Assembly (NCBI GenBank): GCA_018003015.1
Contig: JAGNEZ010000010.1
Location: 1 to 64,000, forward strand
DNA length: 64,000 nt
Direction of reading: 5' to 3'
DNA from: Phycisphaerae bacterium
GTDB lineage: Bacteria; Planctomycetota; Phycisphaerae; UBA1845; PWPN01
A program made the translations under genes and the position numbers. This document shows, in pieces, positions 16,315-24,413 of the stretch. A model generated the notes under the pieces. The model was not told the DNA's origin and made no database searches. It saw nothing but the letters and a program-made list of their open reading frames with translations. Numbering within the stretch: position 1 is the first letter of the stretch; every line of letters starts with the position of its first letter.

Positions 16315-16712
16315 GACGATGCCTTGGATGGCTGATGTCTGCCTGGACGGTTTGCCTGATGAGCGGCGGATGTGCCCCTCCGTCCTCGGAGGAGACGCCG
16401 GCCGGCAGAGATACGCTCATGATCTTCCACAACGGCATGGGGTCGATGTGCCTGGACGCATTGAACTGGCTCGCGGACGTGCGGTCGGAGTATCCGGATT
16501 TGATCATCGAGGAGCACTTGACTACCGATTCGGCCGGCCTTGCCTATTTCCAGGAGCTGAGGGCTCAGTACGAGCAGAGCCAGGGGGTATCGGCGAGCTT
16601 CGGCTACCTGCCCGTCATTTTCTTCCAGGGGCAAGCGTTTTCCGGTTTCAATGATCAGGTGCGGCAGGCCCTGGCAGGACTCATCGGTTCGAGAAACGCG
16701 CCGCCCACGTGA
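16311..16712 (+). CDS. Thioredoxin-like lipoprotein with a single cysteine
   Basis: A protein of about 133 residues starting at a GTG that overlaps the upstream stop (GTGA). The lipobox is LMSGGC (Cys21). The mature part looks thioredoxin-like: the strand TLMIFHNGMGSMCLDAL at about residues 36-52, a helix, the second strand LIIEEHLTTDSAG, and FGYLPVIFFQGQAFSGFND, where the Pro would be the cis-proline. Only one cysteine is present in the active-site loop (GSMC), so a classical CxxC reductase is ruled out. It ends the right operon and may sit beside the preceding lipoprotein in the periplasm. Function unknown. Confidence 0.62.
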   Translation: MRRCLGWLMSAWTVCLMSGGCAPPSSEETPAGRDTLMIFHNGMGSMCLDALNWLADVRSEYPDLIIEEHLTTDSAGLAYFQELRAQYEQSQGVSASFGYLPVIFFQGQAFSGFNDQVRQALAGLIGSRNAPPT

Positions 16713-16928
16713 CGAACCCACCGATGCATCCCCGACAGGGTTCCCATCCTGCCCATGGGGCTTCAACAACACCACGGAAGAACCGGTTCGGCTTGCCCGG
16801 CGACAGACTGGAAGAACTTGACCGCAAGCCGGGCAGATGGATTGACCGGCCGGCGTTGAGCGCTGAACGCGAGGTGAGCACCAAGCTCGCGCCGGGGGAC
16901 GGGCGGCTGTTTCGCCTGGGCAGATGAG

Positions 16929-18386
16929 TCAGCTCCGCCGAGCCCCGGCTTCCTGATCCACGAGGTGCGCAAGGACTACCGCGGCGGGGAGGCGCCGTTG
17001 CAGGAGACCACCGAGATCATCCGCTCGTTCGACCGCTGACTTGACCGCCGTCGCGGCGCGGGTGTCACCGAGGAGGATGGCCCCGACGAGGCGACCGCCG
17101 CGGAACACGAACCGCTGATATCCACTGTCCGTTTCCTGCTCGAGTGCCCTCCCTTCGGGGCCCTCGGGTTCGATGGCCCCGATGCTGAAGAGGCCCACCC
17201 CGAGCACCTTGAGGAAGTTGGACCTTGGCACCCCGTCGAATGCCACCTGCCCGCCGAGTGCGCTCAGCCCGGCGATGTGGCCCTGATTCTGTGACACCGT
17301 CCACAGGCCGTAGACCGTCCCCCGGTGTTCAGCGACGTCGCCGGCGGCCAGGATGTTCGGATCGGAGGTCACCAGCTGATCGTTGACCACGATGCCTCGA
17401 TTCACGGTCAGCCCGCACTGCTCGGCCAGTGCGGTGGTGGGCTTCACGCCGGTGGCGAGGATGACGAAATCCGCGGGCAGGCTTGAGCCGTCCTGCAGGA
17501 GCACCTCGCGAGCCCGGCCTTCGCCGGCGATACGGGACACGCCGGCGCGGTGGTAGAGCCGGATCCCCAGGCCGGTGACCTGCTTCTGTAGCACGCGGGA
17601 CGCCCTCTCGTTCAGCTGTCGGGGCAGGAGCCATGCTTGACCTTCGATCAGGGCGACCTCGACACCGCGACGAGCGAGAGCCCCGGCCGCCTCCAAGCCC
17701 AGAATACCGCCGCCGATACAGACGCAGCGGGCTCCCGGCCTGGCCCAGCCGAGCACCACCTTGGCGTCGTCCAGAGTCCGAAGGCACCGGACGTTCTCCG
17801 CCGCGGCGCCCGGAATGGGCGGAACGGCGGCCGTTGCCCCGGTCGCCAGGATGAGCTTGTCGAAAGCGATGCTTTGGCCATCTGCCAGGACGATGGACCG
17901 CCGGCTCAGGTCGATCCTGGCGGCCTCGGTGCCGAGCAGAAGCTGCAAGTGGTGCTGTTCGTACCACGAGGCGGGGTGGATTGGAAGCTGATCCTCAGCG
18001 ATCTCGTCGGCCAGGTATCGGGTGAGGTTCAATCGCTGGTAAGGGAGGTGTTGCTCCTCGGAGATTAGGGTGACCTGGGCGGTCGGGGAGGCGGACCGAA
18101 TCGACTCGACCGCGGTCAGTCCGGCGATTCCTGCCCCCAGAACGGCAACACGAACGGCCTCGGGCCCGCCGACGGCGGGTAGACGCGGGGTGCTTGACCG
18201 GCGCAGTTTGAACTCACTGCGGGGGGCGCCGCAGAGTGGACACTCGTCGGGCGGCGCGGGTCCCTCGTGGATGTAACCGCAGACGATGCACTCCCACGCC
18301 TGGACGTTCTGTGCAGTCACGGGCACCTCCCGGCCAGTCCCACCATCGGCGTTTCCCTGCCATCTCGCACGCTGCGGGCCGGTCAC
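16929..18386 (-). CDS. Rubredoxin-fused NAD(P)H oxidoreductase (FAD)
   Basis: A 485-residue fusion. Residues about 31-60 form a rubredoxin-type iron site (WECIVCGYIHEG, then DECPLCGAP). The rest is a pyridine-nucleotide FAD reductase: VAVLGAGIAGLTAVESI at about 80, KLILATGATAAVPPIPGA, a second dinucleotide loop CIGGGILGLEAAGALARRG at about 225, and ILAAGDVAEHRG near 345. Family members pass electrons from NAD(P)H to rubredoxin and on to rubrerythrin or oxygen-reducing partners. The GTG start overlaps the rubrerythrin stop (GTGA), so the two are coupled. Likely cytoplasmic peroxide reduction in an anaerobe. Confidence 0.87.
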   Translation of the reverse strand: MTGPQRARWQGNADGGTGREVPVTAQNVQAWECIVCGYIHEGPAPPDECPLCGAPRSEFKLRRSSTPRLPAVGGPEAVRVAVLGAGIAGLTAVESIRSASPTAQVTLISEEQHLPYQRLNLTRYLADEIAEDQLPIHPASWYEQHHLQLLLGTEAARIDLSRRSIVLADGQSIAFDKLILATGATAAVPPIPGAAAENVRCLRTLDDAKVVLGWARPGARCVCIGGGILGLEAAGALARRGVEVALIEGQAWLLPRQLNERASRVLQKQVTGLGIRLYHRAGVSRIAGEGRAREVLLQDGSSLPADFVILATGVKPTTALAEQCGLTVNRGIVVNDQLVTSDPNILAAGDVAEHRGTVYGLWTVSQNQGHIAGLSALGGQVAFDGVPRSNFLKVLGVGLFSIGAIEPEGPEGRALEQETDSGYQRFVFRGGRLVGAILLGDTRAATAVKSAVERADDLGGLLQRRLPAAVVLAHLVDQEAGARRS

Positions 18387-18880
18387 ACCTGGATGAACTT
18401 GTCGGCCTTGGCTCCGCAGATCGGGCAGGATGCCGGCGGCTTGCCTATCTCGATGTGCCCGCAGATCGGGCAGAGGTAGAACGAAGTCTCGGTCAGGTCC
18501 TTGCCCTGCTCGACAGCCTTGAGGGCCCGCTTGTAGAGTTCCGCGTGCACCGCCTCGGCCTTGACGGCAAAGGCGAACATGCGTTTGGCCTTGTGGTTGT
18601 CCTTCTCCGCGAGCTGCAGCATCGGCGGGTACATCTTGGTGTACTCATAGGTCTCGCCCTCGATGGCCGCCTTCAGATTCTCGGCAGTCGACTTGACCCC
18701 GCCGAGTGCGGCCAGATGGGCGTGGGCGTGGATGGTTTCTGCCTCCGCGGCCGTCCGAAACAGGAGGGCGACGTTCGCGTATCCGTCCTGCTCGGCCTTC
18801 TTGGCAAAGGCTAGGTACTTGCGGTTGGCCTGGCTTTCGCCTGCTAAAGCCTCCTTGAGATTCTTTTCGGTACTGTCCAT
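18383..18880 (-). CDS. Rubrerythrin
   Basis: A 165-residue rubrerythrin, a non-haem di-iron peroxidase that reduces hydrogen peroxide. The ferritin-like domain carries the ligands in LAGESQANRKY, EAETIHAHAH and KAEAVHAELYKRAL. The C-terminal rubredoxin domain has the two pairs CPICGHIEIG and CPICGAKADKF. Length is normal for the short rubrerythrin type. GAGGAGAAATC precedes the ATG. It is coupled to the rubredoxin-type reductase gene downstream and belongs to the peroxide cluster headed by the Fur-family gene at 22875. Confidence 0.93.
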   Translation of the reverse strand: MDSTEKNLKEALAGESQANRKYLAFAKKAEQDGYANVALLFRTAAEAETIHAHAHLAALGGVKSTAENLKAAIEGETYEYTKMYPPMLQLAEKDNHKAKRMFAFAVKAEAVHAELYKRALKAVEQGKDLTETSFYLCPICGHIEIGKPPASCPICGAKADKFIQV

Positions 18881-19074
18881 GATTTCTCCTCTTCAGGTGA
18901 CACTCGTACTTTCAGGTCCTTGCCGCCGGATGGGGGCTCGCCACATCCGCGACGGCCAAAGCACCGTATCCAGGTGATCGGTCGCCTTTCCCGTCCGCGG
19001 CGGTGGGCGGACGTCCGGACCGTCACCCGTCCGACCGGACGCCGCTCTCGCATCAGCGAAGCGGGATTCGGGCG

Positions 19075-19722
19075 TCAATGCTTGCCGTAGTTGAGCGGCG
19101 TTCCCTTGCGCTGGGCGAGGATGTAGGCCTCCAGGGCCCGCATCTTCGGATCGTCGGCCTCGAAGCGCTTGCCGCGCACGGGATGCTCGATGCACCAGTT
19201 AATCATATCGCGGAGCAGCGCGACCCGGCCCATCTGGGCCTGGAACTTCGGGTAGGTCTCCGGATGAGTGTTGGCCGCATCCGGATGGCACATATCACAG
19301 GAGACCGCGACGGTGCTGCCCAGCTCGGTGGCGCTGTGGAAGATCCTCGATCCTTCGACCACCATCTTCTCGGCTTCACGCGACCAAGTCAGGATATCGA
19401 GCTCGGTGTACTGCCCGTAGCTGTGTCCCTTGCCCTGCTCGCCTTTCAGCAAGTAGGAGTTGTCGGCTGGCGGCTGGATCTTGTGCCGCTCTTTCTCCTC
19501 GGCCACCCAGTCCTTGGATCGCACGGGGTTCCTTCGCTTCCACTGGTCCATGTGGGCGTCAGCCAGCCCCTTGCCGCCGACCTTGCCCGCGGCCACGTCG
19601 GCCACCGACTGGGTTCCGGCGTCGCAGTCCGCGGCCACGCTGTAGTTGTAGGTCGCCCACAACACCGCGGCGCAAGCGGCGCACAACGCGGCCAGCAGAA
19701 CGCTTCGTGTGTTCTTCCGCAT
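19075..19722 (-). CDS. Exported c-type cytochrome, single haem
   Basis: A 215-residue periplasmic protein with a leader at residues 1-31 (VLLAALCAACAAVLWATYNYSVAA as core). One haem site is visible, VSCDMCHPD near residue 142. The C-terminal INWCIEHPVRGKRF segment resembles the SoxA/thiosulfate-dehydrogenase group of cytochromes, where the cysteine or histidine can act in haem ligation. A second CxxCH is absent. GAGGAGAAC precedes the ATG. The gene lies directly after the metallophosphoesterase gene in the same direction, 18 bases apart, so they are likely cotranscribed. It may pass electrons to or from the cytochrome c peroxidase encoded upstream. Confidence 0.75.
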   Translation of the reverse strand: MRKNTRSVLLAALCAACAAVLWATYNYSVAADCDAGTQSVADVAAGKVGGKGLADAHMDQWKRRNPVRSKDWVAEEKERHKIQPPADNSYLLKGEQGKGHSYGQYTELDILTWSREAEKMVVEGSRIFHSATELGSTVAVSCDMCHPDAANTHPETYPKFQAQMGRVALLRDMINWCIEHPVRGKRFEADDPKMRALEAYILAQRKGTPLNYGKH

Positions 19723-19740
19723 CGTCGTTCTCCTCTCTGC

Positions 19741-20868
19741 TCAATAAGCCGGGCGATTCGGTCTGGCGGGCACTGATTGCCTGCCCCGGCTCGACATATA
19801 CGCTCTCGTCACCGTGACTGGATTGCGGTTCCAGAAGTTGTGGATCTTGTCCACCATGCCATCGGAATACACGCAGACCTCACCATCCCCGCAGCCGTCC
19901 TGGGGATTGAACGGATCGGGGCGGGTCATCTGAACCGTGAGCTCCGGCATCCCCTCGGGGGCGTAGGGCCACGGCCAGGCGGTCGCGAGGAGACCGTGGA
20001 AGTGGATATTGCCGATGCGGTTGGTGAGCATCTGGTGGGTGTGGCCGTGGATGACGGTCACGTTCCTGAACCGCTTGAGGATGGCCTGGACCTCATCGGC
20101 GTCGTCGGTCCAGAAGTTCCAGTTCTTGTAGATCTTGTAGAGCGGCGAGTGGGAGAAGACGACGACAGGTGCGTCGTCAGCGAGCTTCTCCAGATCCTTC
20201 TTGAGCCAGGCGCGCTGCTCGGGCCCGACGGTGAACGGTTTCTGGACGCCGTTGTCCAGGCCGGCCACGGTCTGCATCCGCTCCATGGGCTTCATGCCGC
20301 GTGCGGTCCAGAAGTCTTCCTCGATCACGCTCAGGAGTTTGACGAAATGGACCCCCTTGTGGTCCCAGGACTCGGTGGGTTCGCCGAACAGAGCCTGCCA
20401 TTTCTCGCCCATGTCCAGGTACCAGTCGTGTTCACCGACCATGATCTTGAGCGGGGCCTTGAGGTTCTTGAGGATTTGGGCGCCGAGTTCGAGCTCTTTG
20501 GCCTGGCCGAGCTGGGCCAGATCGCCGCCGTAGAAGACGAAGTCCGGCTGCGGGTCGAGGCGATTTACGTCGTCGACCGCCCGCATCAGGGAGCGGGCGA
20601 AACGGTCGTTCACCTCCTTCTCGTAAAGGTGGGAATCGGAGATGTAGGCGAAGCGGAACGACTTTTCGCCGCCTTCCGGGGTTGCCCCGTAAGCGAGCTT
20701 GACCGGTTGGAACGAGGTGGGGGCGACGAGGCCGTTGGCCGCGGTGATACCCAGGGCCGCCGCCGACACCTTGAGGAAACTCCGCCGGTCGAGCCTCCTC
20801 AGATCGTCGAAGAACGTCTGACGTTCTTCCATGTATCGGGTTTCAACGCTCTTGTGTCTTGGCTTCAT
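19741..20868 (-). CDS. Tat-exported calcineurin-like metallophosphoesterase
   Basis: A 375-residue protein whose N-terminus has a twin-arginine leader, RRSFLKVSAAALG at about residues 28-40. The metallophosphoesterase motifs appear in order: ISDSHLY (D-x-H), YGGDLAQLG (GD), VGEHDWY (normally GNHD/E), FSHSPLY and IHGHTHQ. The substitution GEHD in the third motif is unusual because Asn normally binds metal. A Cys pair near the C-terminus (DGCGDGEVC) may be oxidised outside the cell. The gene is between a cytochrome c peroxidase and a cytochrome c gene, so a link to redox metabolism is suggested by context only. Natural substrate unknown. Confidence 0.83.
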   Translation of the reverse strand: MKPRHKSVETRYMEERQTFFDDLRRLDRRSFLKVSAAALGITAANGLVAPTSFQPVKLAYGATPEGGEKSFRFAYISDSHLYEKEVNDRFARSLMRAVDDVNRLDPQPDFVFYGGDLAQLGQAKELELGAQILKNLKAPLKIMVGEHDWYLDMGEKWQALFGEPTESWDHKGVHFVKLLSVIEEDFWTARGMKPMERMQTVAGLDNGVQKPFTVGPEQRAWLKKDLEKLADDAPVVVFSHSPLYKIYKNWNFWTDDADEVQAILKRFRNVTVIHGHTHQMLTNRIGNIHFHGLLATAWPWPYAPEGMPELTVQMTRPDPFNPQDGCGDGEVCVYSDGMVDKIHNFWNRNPVTVTRAYMSSRGRQSVPARPNRPAY

Positions 20869-20879
20869 GAGACGACTCC

Positions 20880-22292
20880 TTACTTGCTGATCCGATCCTC
20901 AAAGGCCAGCTTCTTCCGATTAGCCGTCTGGTCGTCGCGAAGCGGACGGCTCTTCAGCGCCTGGGCGCGTTGCAGCCCCATCTGGCGCTGGTTCTCTTCC
21001 GCGAAACGCAGATCGGTCAGAGTGAACAGGAAGGCCACGACCTGGTCGATTTCCTTCTCGGTGAGAGCCAGCGGCTCCATGCCACCGTCGAGGAACAGGT
21101 TGGCCTCGCCGCCCTTGTTGTAGTGATCCATCACGTCCCACAGAGTCGTGACGGTGCCGTCATGCATGTACGGCGGAGTGATCCCGACGTTCAACAGCAT
21201 GCTGGTGCGGAACGCTCCGATGTCCGAGCGGTTCTTGGTTATCATGAACCGTCCGAGCTCACTCATATCCGTGTTCAGGGCGAGCTCCTCGAGCCGTCTC
21301 TCGGACGGATCCTCCTGCAGGGCTTTCAGGCCTCTGCGGGCGAGTCCCTCGAAGTCCTGGTGGCGGGCGGACACGCCGATGTTGTGGAACCGGTTGTCGG
21401 TGCCCAGCGGATTGGAGAGGCTCATGTGGTGGCAGCTGACACAGCGGGCCTTCTCGTTGAACAGCCGCCAGCCTTCCTTGGCATCGGCGGAGATGGCCTT
21501 GGGGTCACCCTCGAGATACCGCCGGAACGGCGAGTCGAGGAAGACCATGGTTCGTTCGAAAGCCCCGATCGCCCGGCCGATGTCCTCGTAATTGACCTCG
21601 CGACCATAGGCCTTCTTGAACATCTGCTGGTATTCGACGTCTCCGGCGATCGCCCTGGCGGCCGACTCCCCATCGGGGAAGCCCATTTCGATGGGATTGA
21701 TGATCGGCAGGGTAGCCTGATGATCGAGGGTGGGGGAGCGGCCGTCGAGGAACATCGTCTGGAGGAGAACGGCGTTCATCGTTGTGGGCGCGTTCCGGCG
21801 GCCAAGTTTATCGCCGATTCCTTCGGAGGTGGGCCGTTGGTCGGTGAACGCCCGAGTCACGTCGTGACAGGTCGCGCAGGAAACCGTGCCGTCCTTTGAA
21901 AGGCGCTTGTCAAAGAAGAGCTTCTTGCCGAGAGCGACACGTTCCACCGTCATCTTGTTGTCGGCGGGCACGAAAGCGTCCCAGATATGCGGGTCGATGC
22001 GGCACGGAACCTGAGCGGCGTCGGTCGGGGGAATCAGCTTGTCGTACTCGCGCGCCTGGTAGTCCATGGCCGCGGCGCCGTGTTGGGTCTGCGGCACCCG
22101 CCGGCCCAGCCAGTCACCCGGTTGGTTCGCGCAGGACAAGGACACCGCCAGCAGCGTTGCACCGGCCGTGGACAGGACCTTGGCCCGCCGGCTCATGCCC
22201 TTGGATGTTGTCCCCCCCTCCAAGGGTTTTACCCGGCCCTTCCCGCGCCAGTAGAGTGCGCGGTTCGTATCTCTGACACCTCGGTCAATCAT
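20880..22292 (-). CDS. Dihaem cytochrome c peroxidase (CcpA/MauG family)
   Basis: A 470-residue protein that would reduce hydrogen peroxide in the periplasm using electrons from a small cytochrome. Two haem-binding sites are visible, VSCATCHDV at about residue 135 and RCVSCHHMS at about residue 285. The family signature MFLDGRSPTLDHQATLPI is between them. The C-terminal region has TPPYMHDGTVTTLWDVM, also typical. The leader lies after an extended N-region (STAGATLLAVSLSC), which ends in a possible lipobox cysteine. AAGGAGG is five bases before the ATG at 22292, so this start is preferred over the internal ATG at 22196. The gene overlaps the Fur-family gene by eight bases. Confidence 0.9.
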   Translation of the reverse strand: MIDRGVRDTNRALYWRGKGRVKPLEGGTTSKGMSRRAKVLSTAGATLLAVSLSCANQPGDWLGRRVPQTQHGAAAMDYQAREYDKLIPPTDAAQVPCRIDPHIWDAFVPADNKMTVERVALGKKLFFDKRLSKDGTVSCATCHDVTRAFTDQRPTSEGIGDKLGRRNAPTTMNAVLLQTMFLDGRSPTLDHQATLPIINPIEMGFPDGESAARAIAGDVEYQQMFKKAYGREVNYEDIGRAIGAFERTMVFLDSPFRRYLEGDPKAISADAKEGWRLFNEKARCVSCHHMSLSNPLGTDNRFHNIGVSARHQDFEGLARRGLKALQEDPSERRLEELALNTDMSELGRFMITKNRSDIGAFRTSMLLNVGITPPYMHDGTVTTLWDVMDHYNKGGEANLFLDGGMEPLALTEKEIDQVVAFLFTLTDLRFAEENQRQMGLQRAQALKSRPLRDDQTANRKKLAFEDRISK

Positions 22293-22875
22293 GGGAACCT
22301 CCTTTGCTGATCGGTTTGCGCCGCGATCTCATGGTTTGGTTCTCCTTCTTCCGCCTGGTACGTTCCAACACCGGCCACGCCGGTTTCTCGGTAGGGTGTC
22401 GCGCGGCTGGGGGTGGCAGCTGCACCTCGGCGGCGCACGTCTGGCGGCACCGGTCGCAGATCCCCCGAAAGTGGATGAGATAGTCCTGGATCTGGAAGCC
22501 AAGACCCCGAACGCTGGGCCAGGCGATCCTGTCCCGAGGACCAGTCTCAACATCGATGATCGCCTCGCAGTGCATGCACACCAGATGATGATGCTGACGC
22601 ACCTCCGGATCGAATCGGGCGGCCGAGCCGTGATGGCAGATCTTGGTGATAATGCCGAACTGGACCAGGGTGTCCAGAATACGGTAGACCGTGGTTCGCG
22701 ACAGGCCGTGGAGCCGACTCTTGAGCGAATCGTAGATCTGATCGGCGGTGGGGTGGTCCTTGCGGACGAGCATCTCCTCAAGCACCACGCGTCGTTGAGT
22801 GGTCACGGGCAGACCCCGCTCGCGACAGGCGCGCTCGAACTGCTCAATCCGCTTGCGTCTGGCTTCCGCGGTCAT
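22285..22875 (-). CDS. Fur/PerR-family metalloregulator
   Basis: A 196-residue repressor of the Fur family. The winged-helix part has VTTQRRVVLEEML, HPTADQIYDSL and LSRTTVYRILDTL. The metal region contains HHHLVCMHCEAI and the second zinc pair ICDRCRQTC. Given the peroxide genes that follow, a PerR-type sensor is the best guess, though Fur cannot be excluded. The C-terminal 45 residues are basic and proline-rich, longer than usual. An earlier TTG at 22920 coincides with a -35-like TTGACA, so ATG 22875 was chosen. The gene overlaps the peroxidase gene and heads a six-gene cluster. Confidence 0.87.
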   Translation of the reverse strand: MTAEARRKRIEQFERACRERGLPVTTQRRVVLEEMLVRKDHPTADQIYDSLKSRLHGLSRTTVYRILDTLVQFGIITKICHHGSAARFDPEVRQHHHLVCMHCEAIIDVETGPRDRIAWPSVRGLGFQIQDYLIHFRGICDRCRQTCAAEVQLPPPAARHPTEKPAWPVLERTRRKKENQTMRSRRKPISKGGSHD

Positions 22876-22887
22876 GGTCGGCACCGA

Positions 22888-22920
22888 TGGTATAGTGTAC
22901 CAACCGATATGCTTTGTCAA
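22888..22920 (-). promoter_or_regulatory. Promoter with overlapping TGGTA-N5-TACCA operator
   Basis: On the reverse strand a perfect TTGACA (22915-22920) is followed after 17 bases by CACTAT, a weak -10; TATACC after 20 bases is an alternative. A perfect dyad TGGTA-N5-TACCA occupies 22888-22902, over the -10 region and 13 bases before the Fur-family start codon. Self-repression by the Fur/PerR protein is the simplest reading. The dyad is shorter than a full Fur box. Confidence 0.45.
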
Positions 22921-23053
22921 GGAGGCGATGGCAACGGCCGGAGCAGAGACAACGATCGCAAGCGGGCGCCGGCGGAGGGCTGCGCCGGACGGAAAGGCGT
23001 CGCCCGCCTCGGATCGGCAGGACGGAAGCAGACCGGTGATCCTGGCCGTCCAC

Positions 23054-23482
23054 CTATTCCCACGACTGTCTCAGCCGGATCTCCTCGATGGCCGCATAGT
23101 CGTGCTCTTTGCCGCTGTTCATGCCCGGGCACTTTTCGGAAGCGTCGGCCCAGGCCGCCGGACTCTTCAGATTGACCGACCAGAAGGGCCAGGTACGGCA
23201 CTGAAGCGGGCGGACCGGATAGATCGAGCAGGTTCGTCGGCCGTTGCCTGCGTTCACCAGGTAAACGCAGTCGCCGTTGGTCTTCTCAGTCAGGGAGTAC
23301 TTCAGGCCCACTCGCCGGAGGGTCTCCTTGGGAAGCCACTCATCGTTGCGACCGAGAAACTCGGCGATCCGGCGGATTTCCTCACGCGTTAGCCAGACGT
23401 AGCCGGGAGCGCCGGTACAACAGTTGCCGCAGGCGGTACACTCGAACCGCAGCCCCCCCTGATACCATCTCTCGCTGGCCAA
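23054..23482 (-). CDS. YkgJ-type cysteine-cluster (zinc/iron) protein
   Basis: A 142-residue protein of the YkgJ/Fe-S-cluster oxidoreductase group. The N-terminal pattern FECTACGNCCTGAPGYVWL (about residues 13-31) and the later CSIYPVRPLQCRTWPFW (about 85-101) are the family hallmarks; the eight clustered cysteines probably bind a metal centre. The function of the family is not settled. The start is a TTG with AAGGAG seven bases upstream; no ATG is available. It is separate from the Fur cluster, 134 bases upstream of that regulator and in the same direction. Confidence 0.82.
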   Translation of the reverse strand: MASERWYQGGLRFECTACGNCCTGAPGYVWLTREEIRRIAEFLGRNDEWLPKETLRRVGLKYSLTEKTNGDCVYLVNAGNGRRTCSIYPVRPLQCRTWPFWSVNLKSPAAWADASEKCPGMNSGKEHDYAAIEEIRLRQSWE

Positions 23483-23704
23483 CGATGACTCCTTCCACGG
23501 TGATTACAGGCTCCCCGGCTCGCCCGGCAGCCACGCGTAGACCGATCAGCTGAGGCCGGTTACGATATCCGAACTGTGCCGCAGTGTCGCCTAGGAACCT
23601 ATCTCGCCTGGTGCGGGACGGGCCCCTCGCTGTTCAGATGAAAGGCTGGAAGCCTGGCCCACATACCCAAGGGCGGCAGGTTCCACGACGTGACGGGAGC
23701 AACG

Positions 23705-24409
23705 ATGTCCTGGGAGCAGTGGGGATATCTGGGGCTTTTTCTGATTCTCCTGGCAACCGGACTCGGACTACCCCTTCCCGAGGACGTACCCTTGCTCACC
23801 GGCGGCTACCTGTGTTATGCCCAAGGCGCCAATGTCTGGCTCACCATCCTGGTGGCCATGGTGGGGGTTCTGGGCAGTGACCTTCTGCTCTTCACCATCG
23901 GCCGGCGGTTCGGGCACCACGTGGTGGAGTACCGCTTTGTCCGGCAGCTGGTGAATCCTCCGCGGCTGGTCATGGCCGAGCGTCTGTTCGCCCAGCACGG
24001 GGTCAAGATCATCTTTGCGGCCCGGTTCATGCCGCCGATCCGAGGGATGACCTTCATGGCCGCGGGTGTCCTGAAGGTGCCGTACGCGACGTTTCTGCTC
24101 GCCGATGGCAGTGCTGCGCTGCTGAGCGTTCCCACGCTGGTTCTGCTGGGCAAGTTCCTGGGCCGGTTTTTCGGTGACAATCTTGAAGCATTGGTGGGCG
24201 AAGTGCAGAGTGTCACGCACACGATTGTCGTGGCCTGTGCCGCGATCATCGTTCTGGCCGCCGGGCTGTACCTACACCGCCGGCAGAAACGACTGGTGGT
24301 CCGAGCCGGGCTGGAAGGCCAGGTGGATGCCCAGACGTTGGCCGAACTGCCTCCGGGGGGTGAAGTGATTGCCCGCCCGCCCCCCGAGCCGGTCAAGACC
24401 ATACAATAG
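23705..24409 (+). CDS. DedA-family membrane protein
   Basis: A 234-residue inner-membrane protein of the DedA/VTT family, which translocates phospholipids or undecaprenyl phosphate across the membrane. The hydrophobic segments at about residues 5-25, 40-62, 130-155 and 165-190 fit the half-buried topology. The conserved GLPLPEDVPLLTGGYL is near the start and FAARFMPPIRGMTFMAAG near residue 100, holding the essential arginines. GGGAG precedes the ATG at 23705; a GTG 15 bases earlier is an alternative. The C-terminal tail is soluble and proline-rich. The downstream gene follows after four bases. Confidence 0.88.
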   Translation: MSWEQWGYLGLFLILLATGLGLPLPEDVPLLTGGYLCYAQGANVWLTILVAMVGVLGSDLLLFTIGRRFGHHVVEYRFVRQLVNPPRLVMAERLFAQHGVKIIFAARFMPPIRGMTFMAAGVLKVPYATFLLADGSAALLSVPTLVLLGKFLGRFFGDNLEALVGEVQSVTHTIVVACAAIIVLAAGLYLHRRQKRLVVRAGLEGQVDAQTLAELPPGGEVIARPPPEPVKTIQ

Positions 24410-24413
24410 ACGC

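Noticed and set aside
16947-17040. Plus-strand peptide-like stretch ending SFDR before a stop
   Set aside because: It has no start and lies opposite the well-supported end of the rubredoxin-type reductase.
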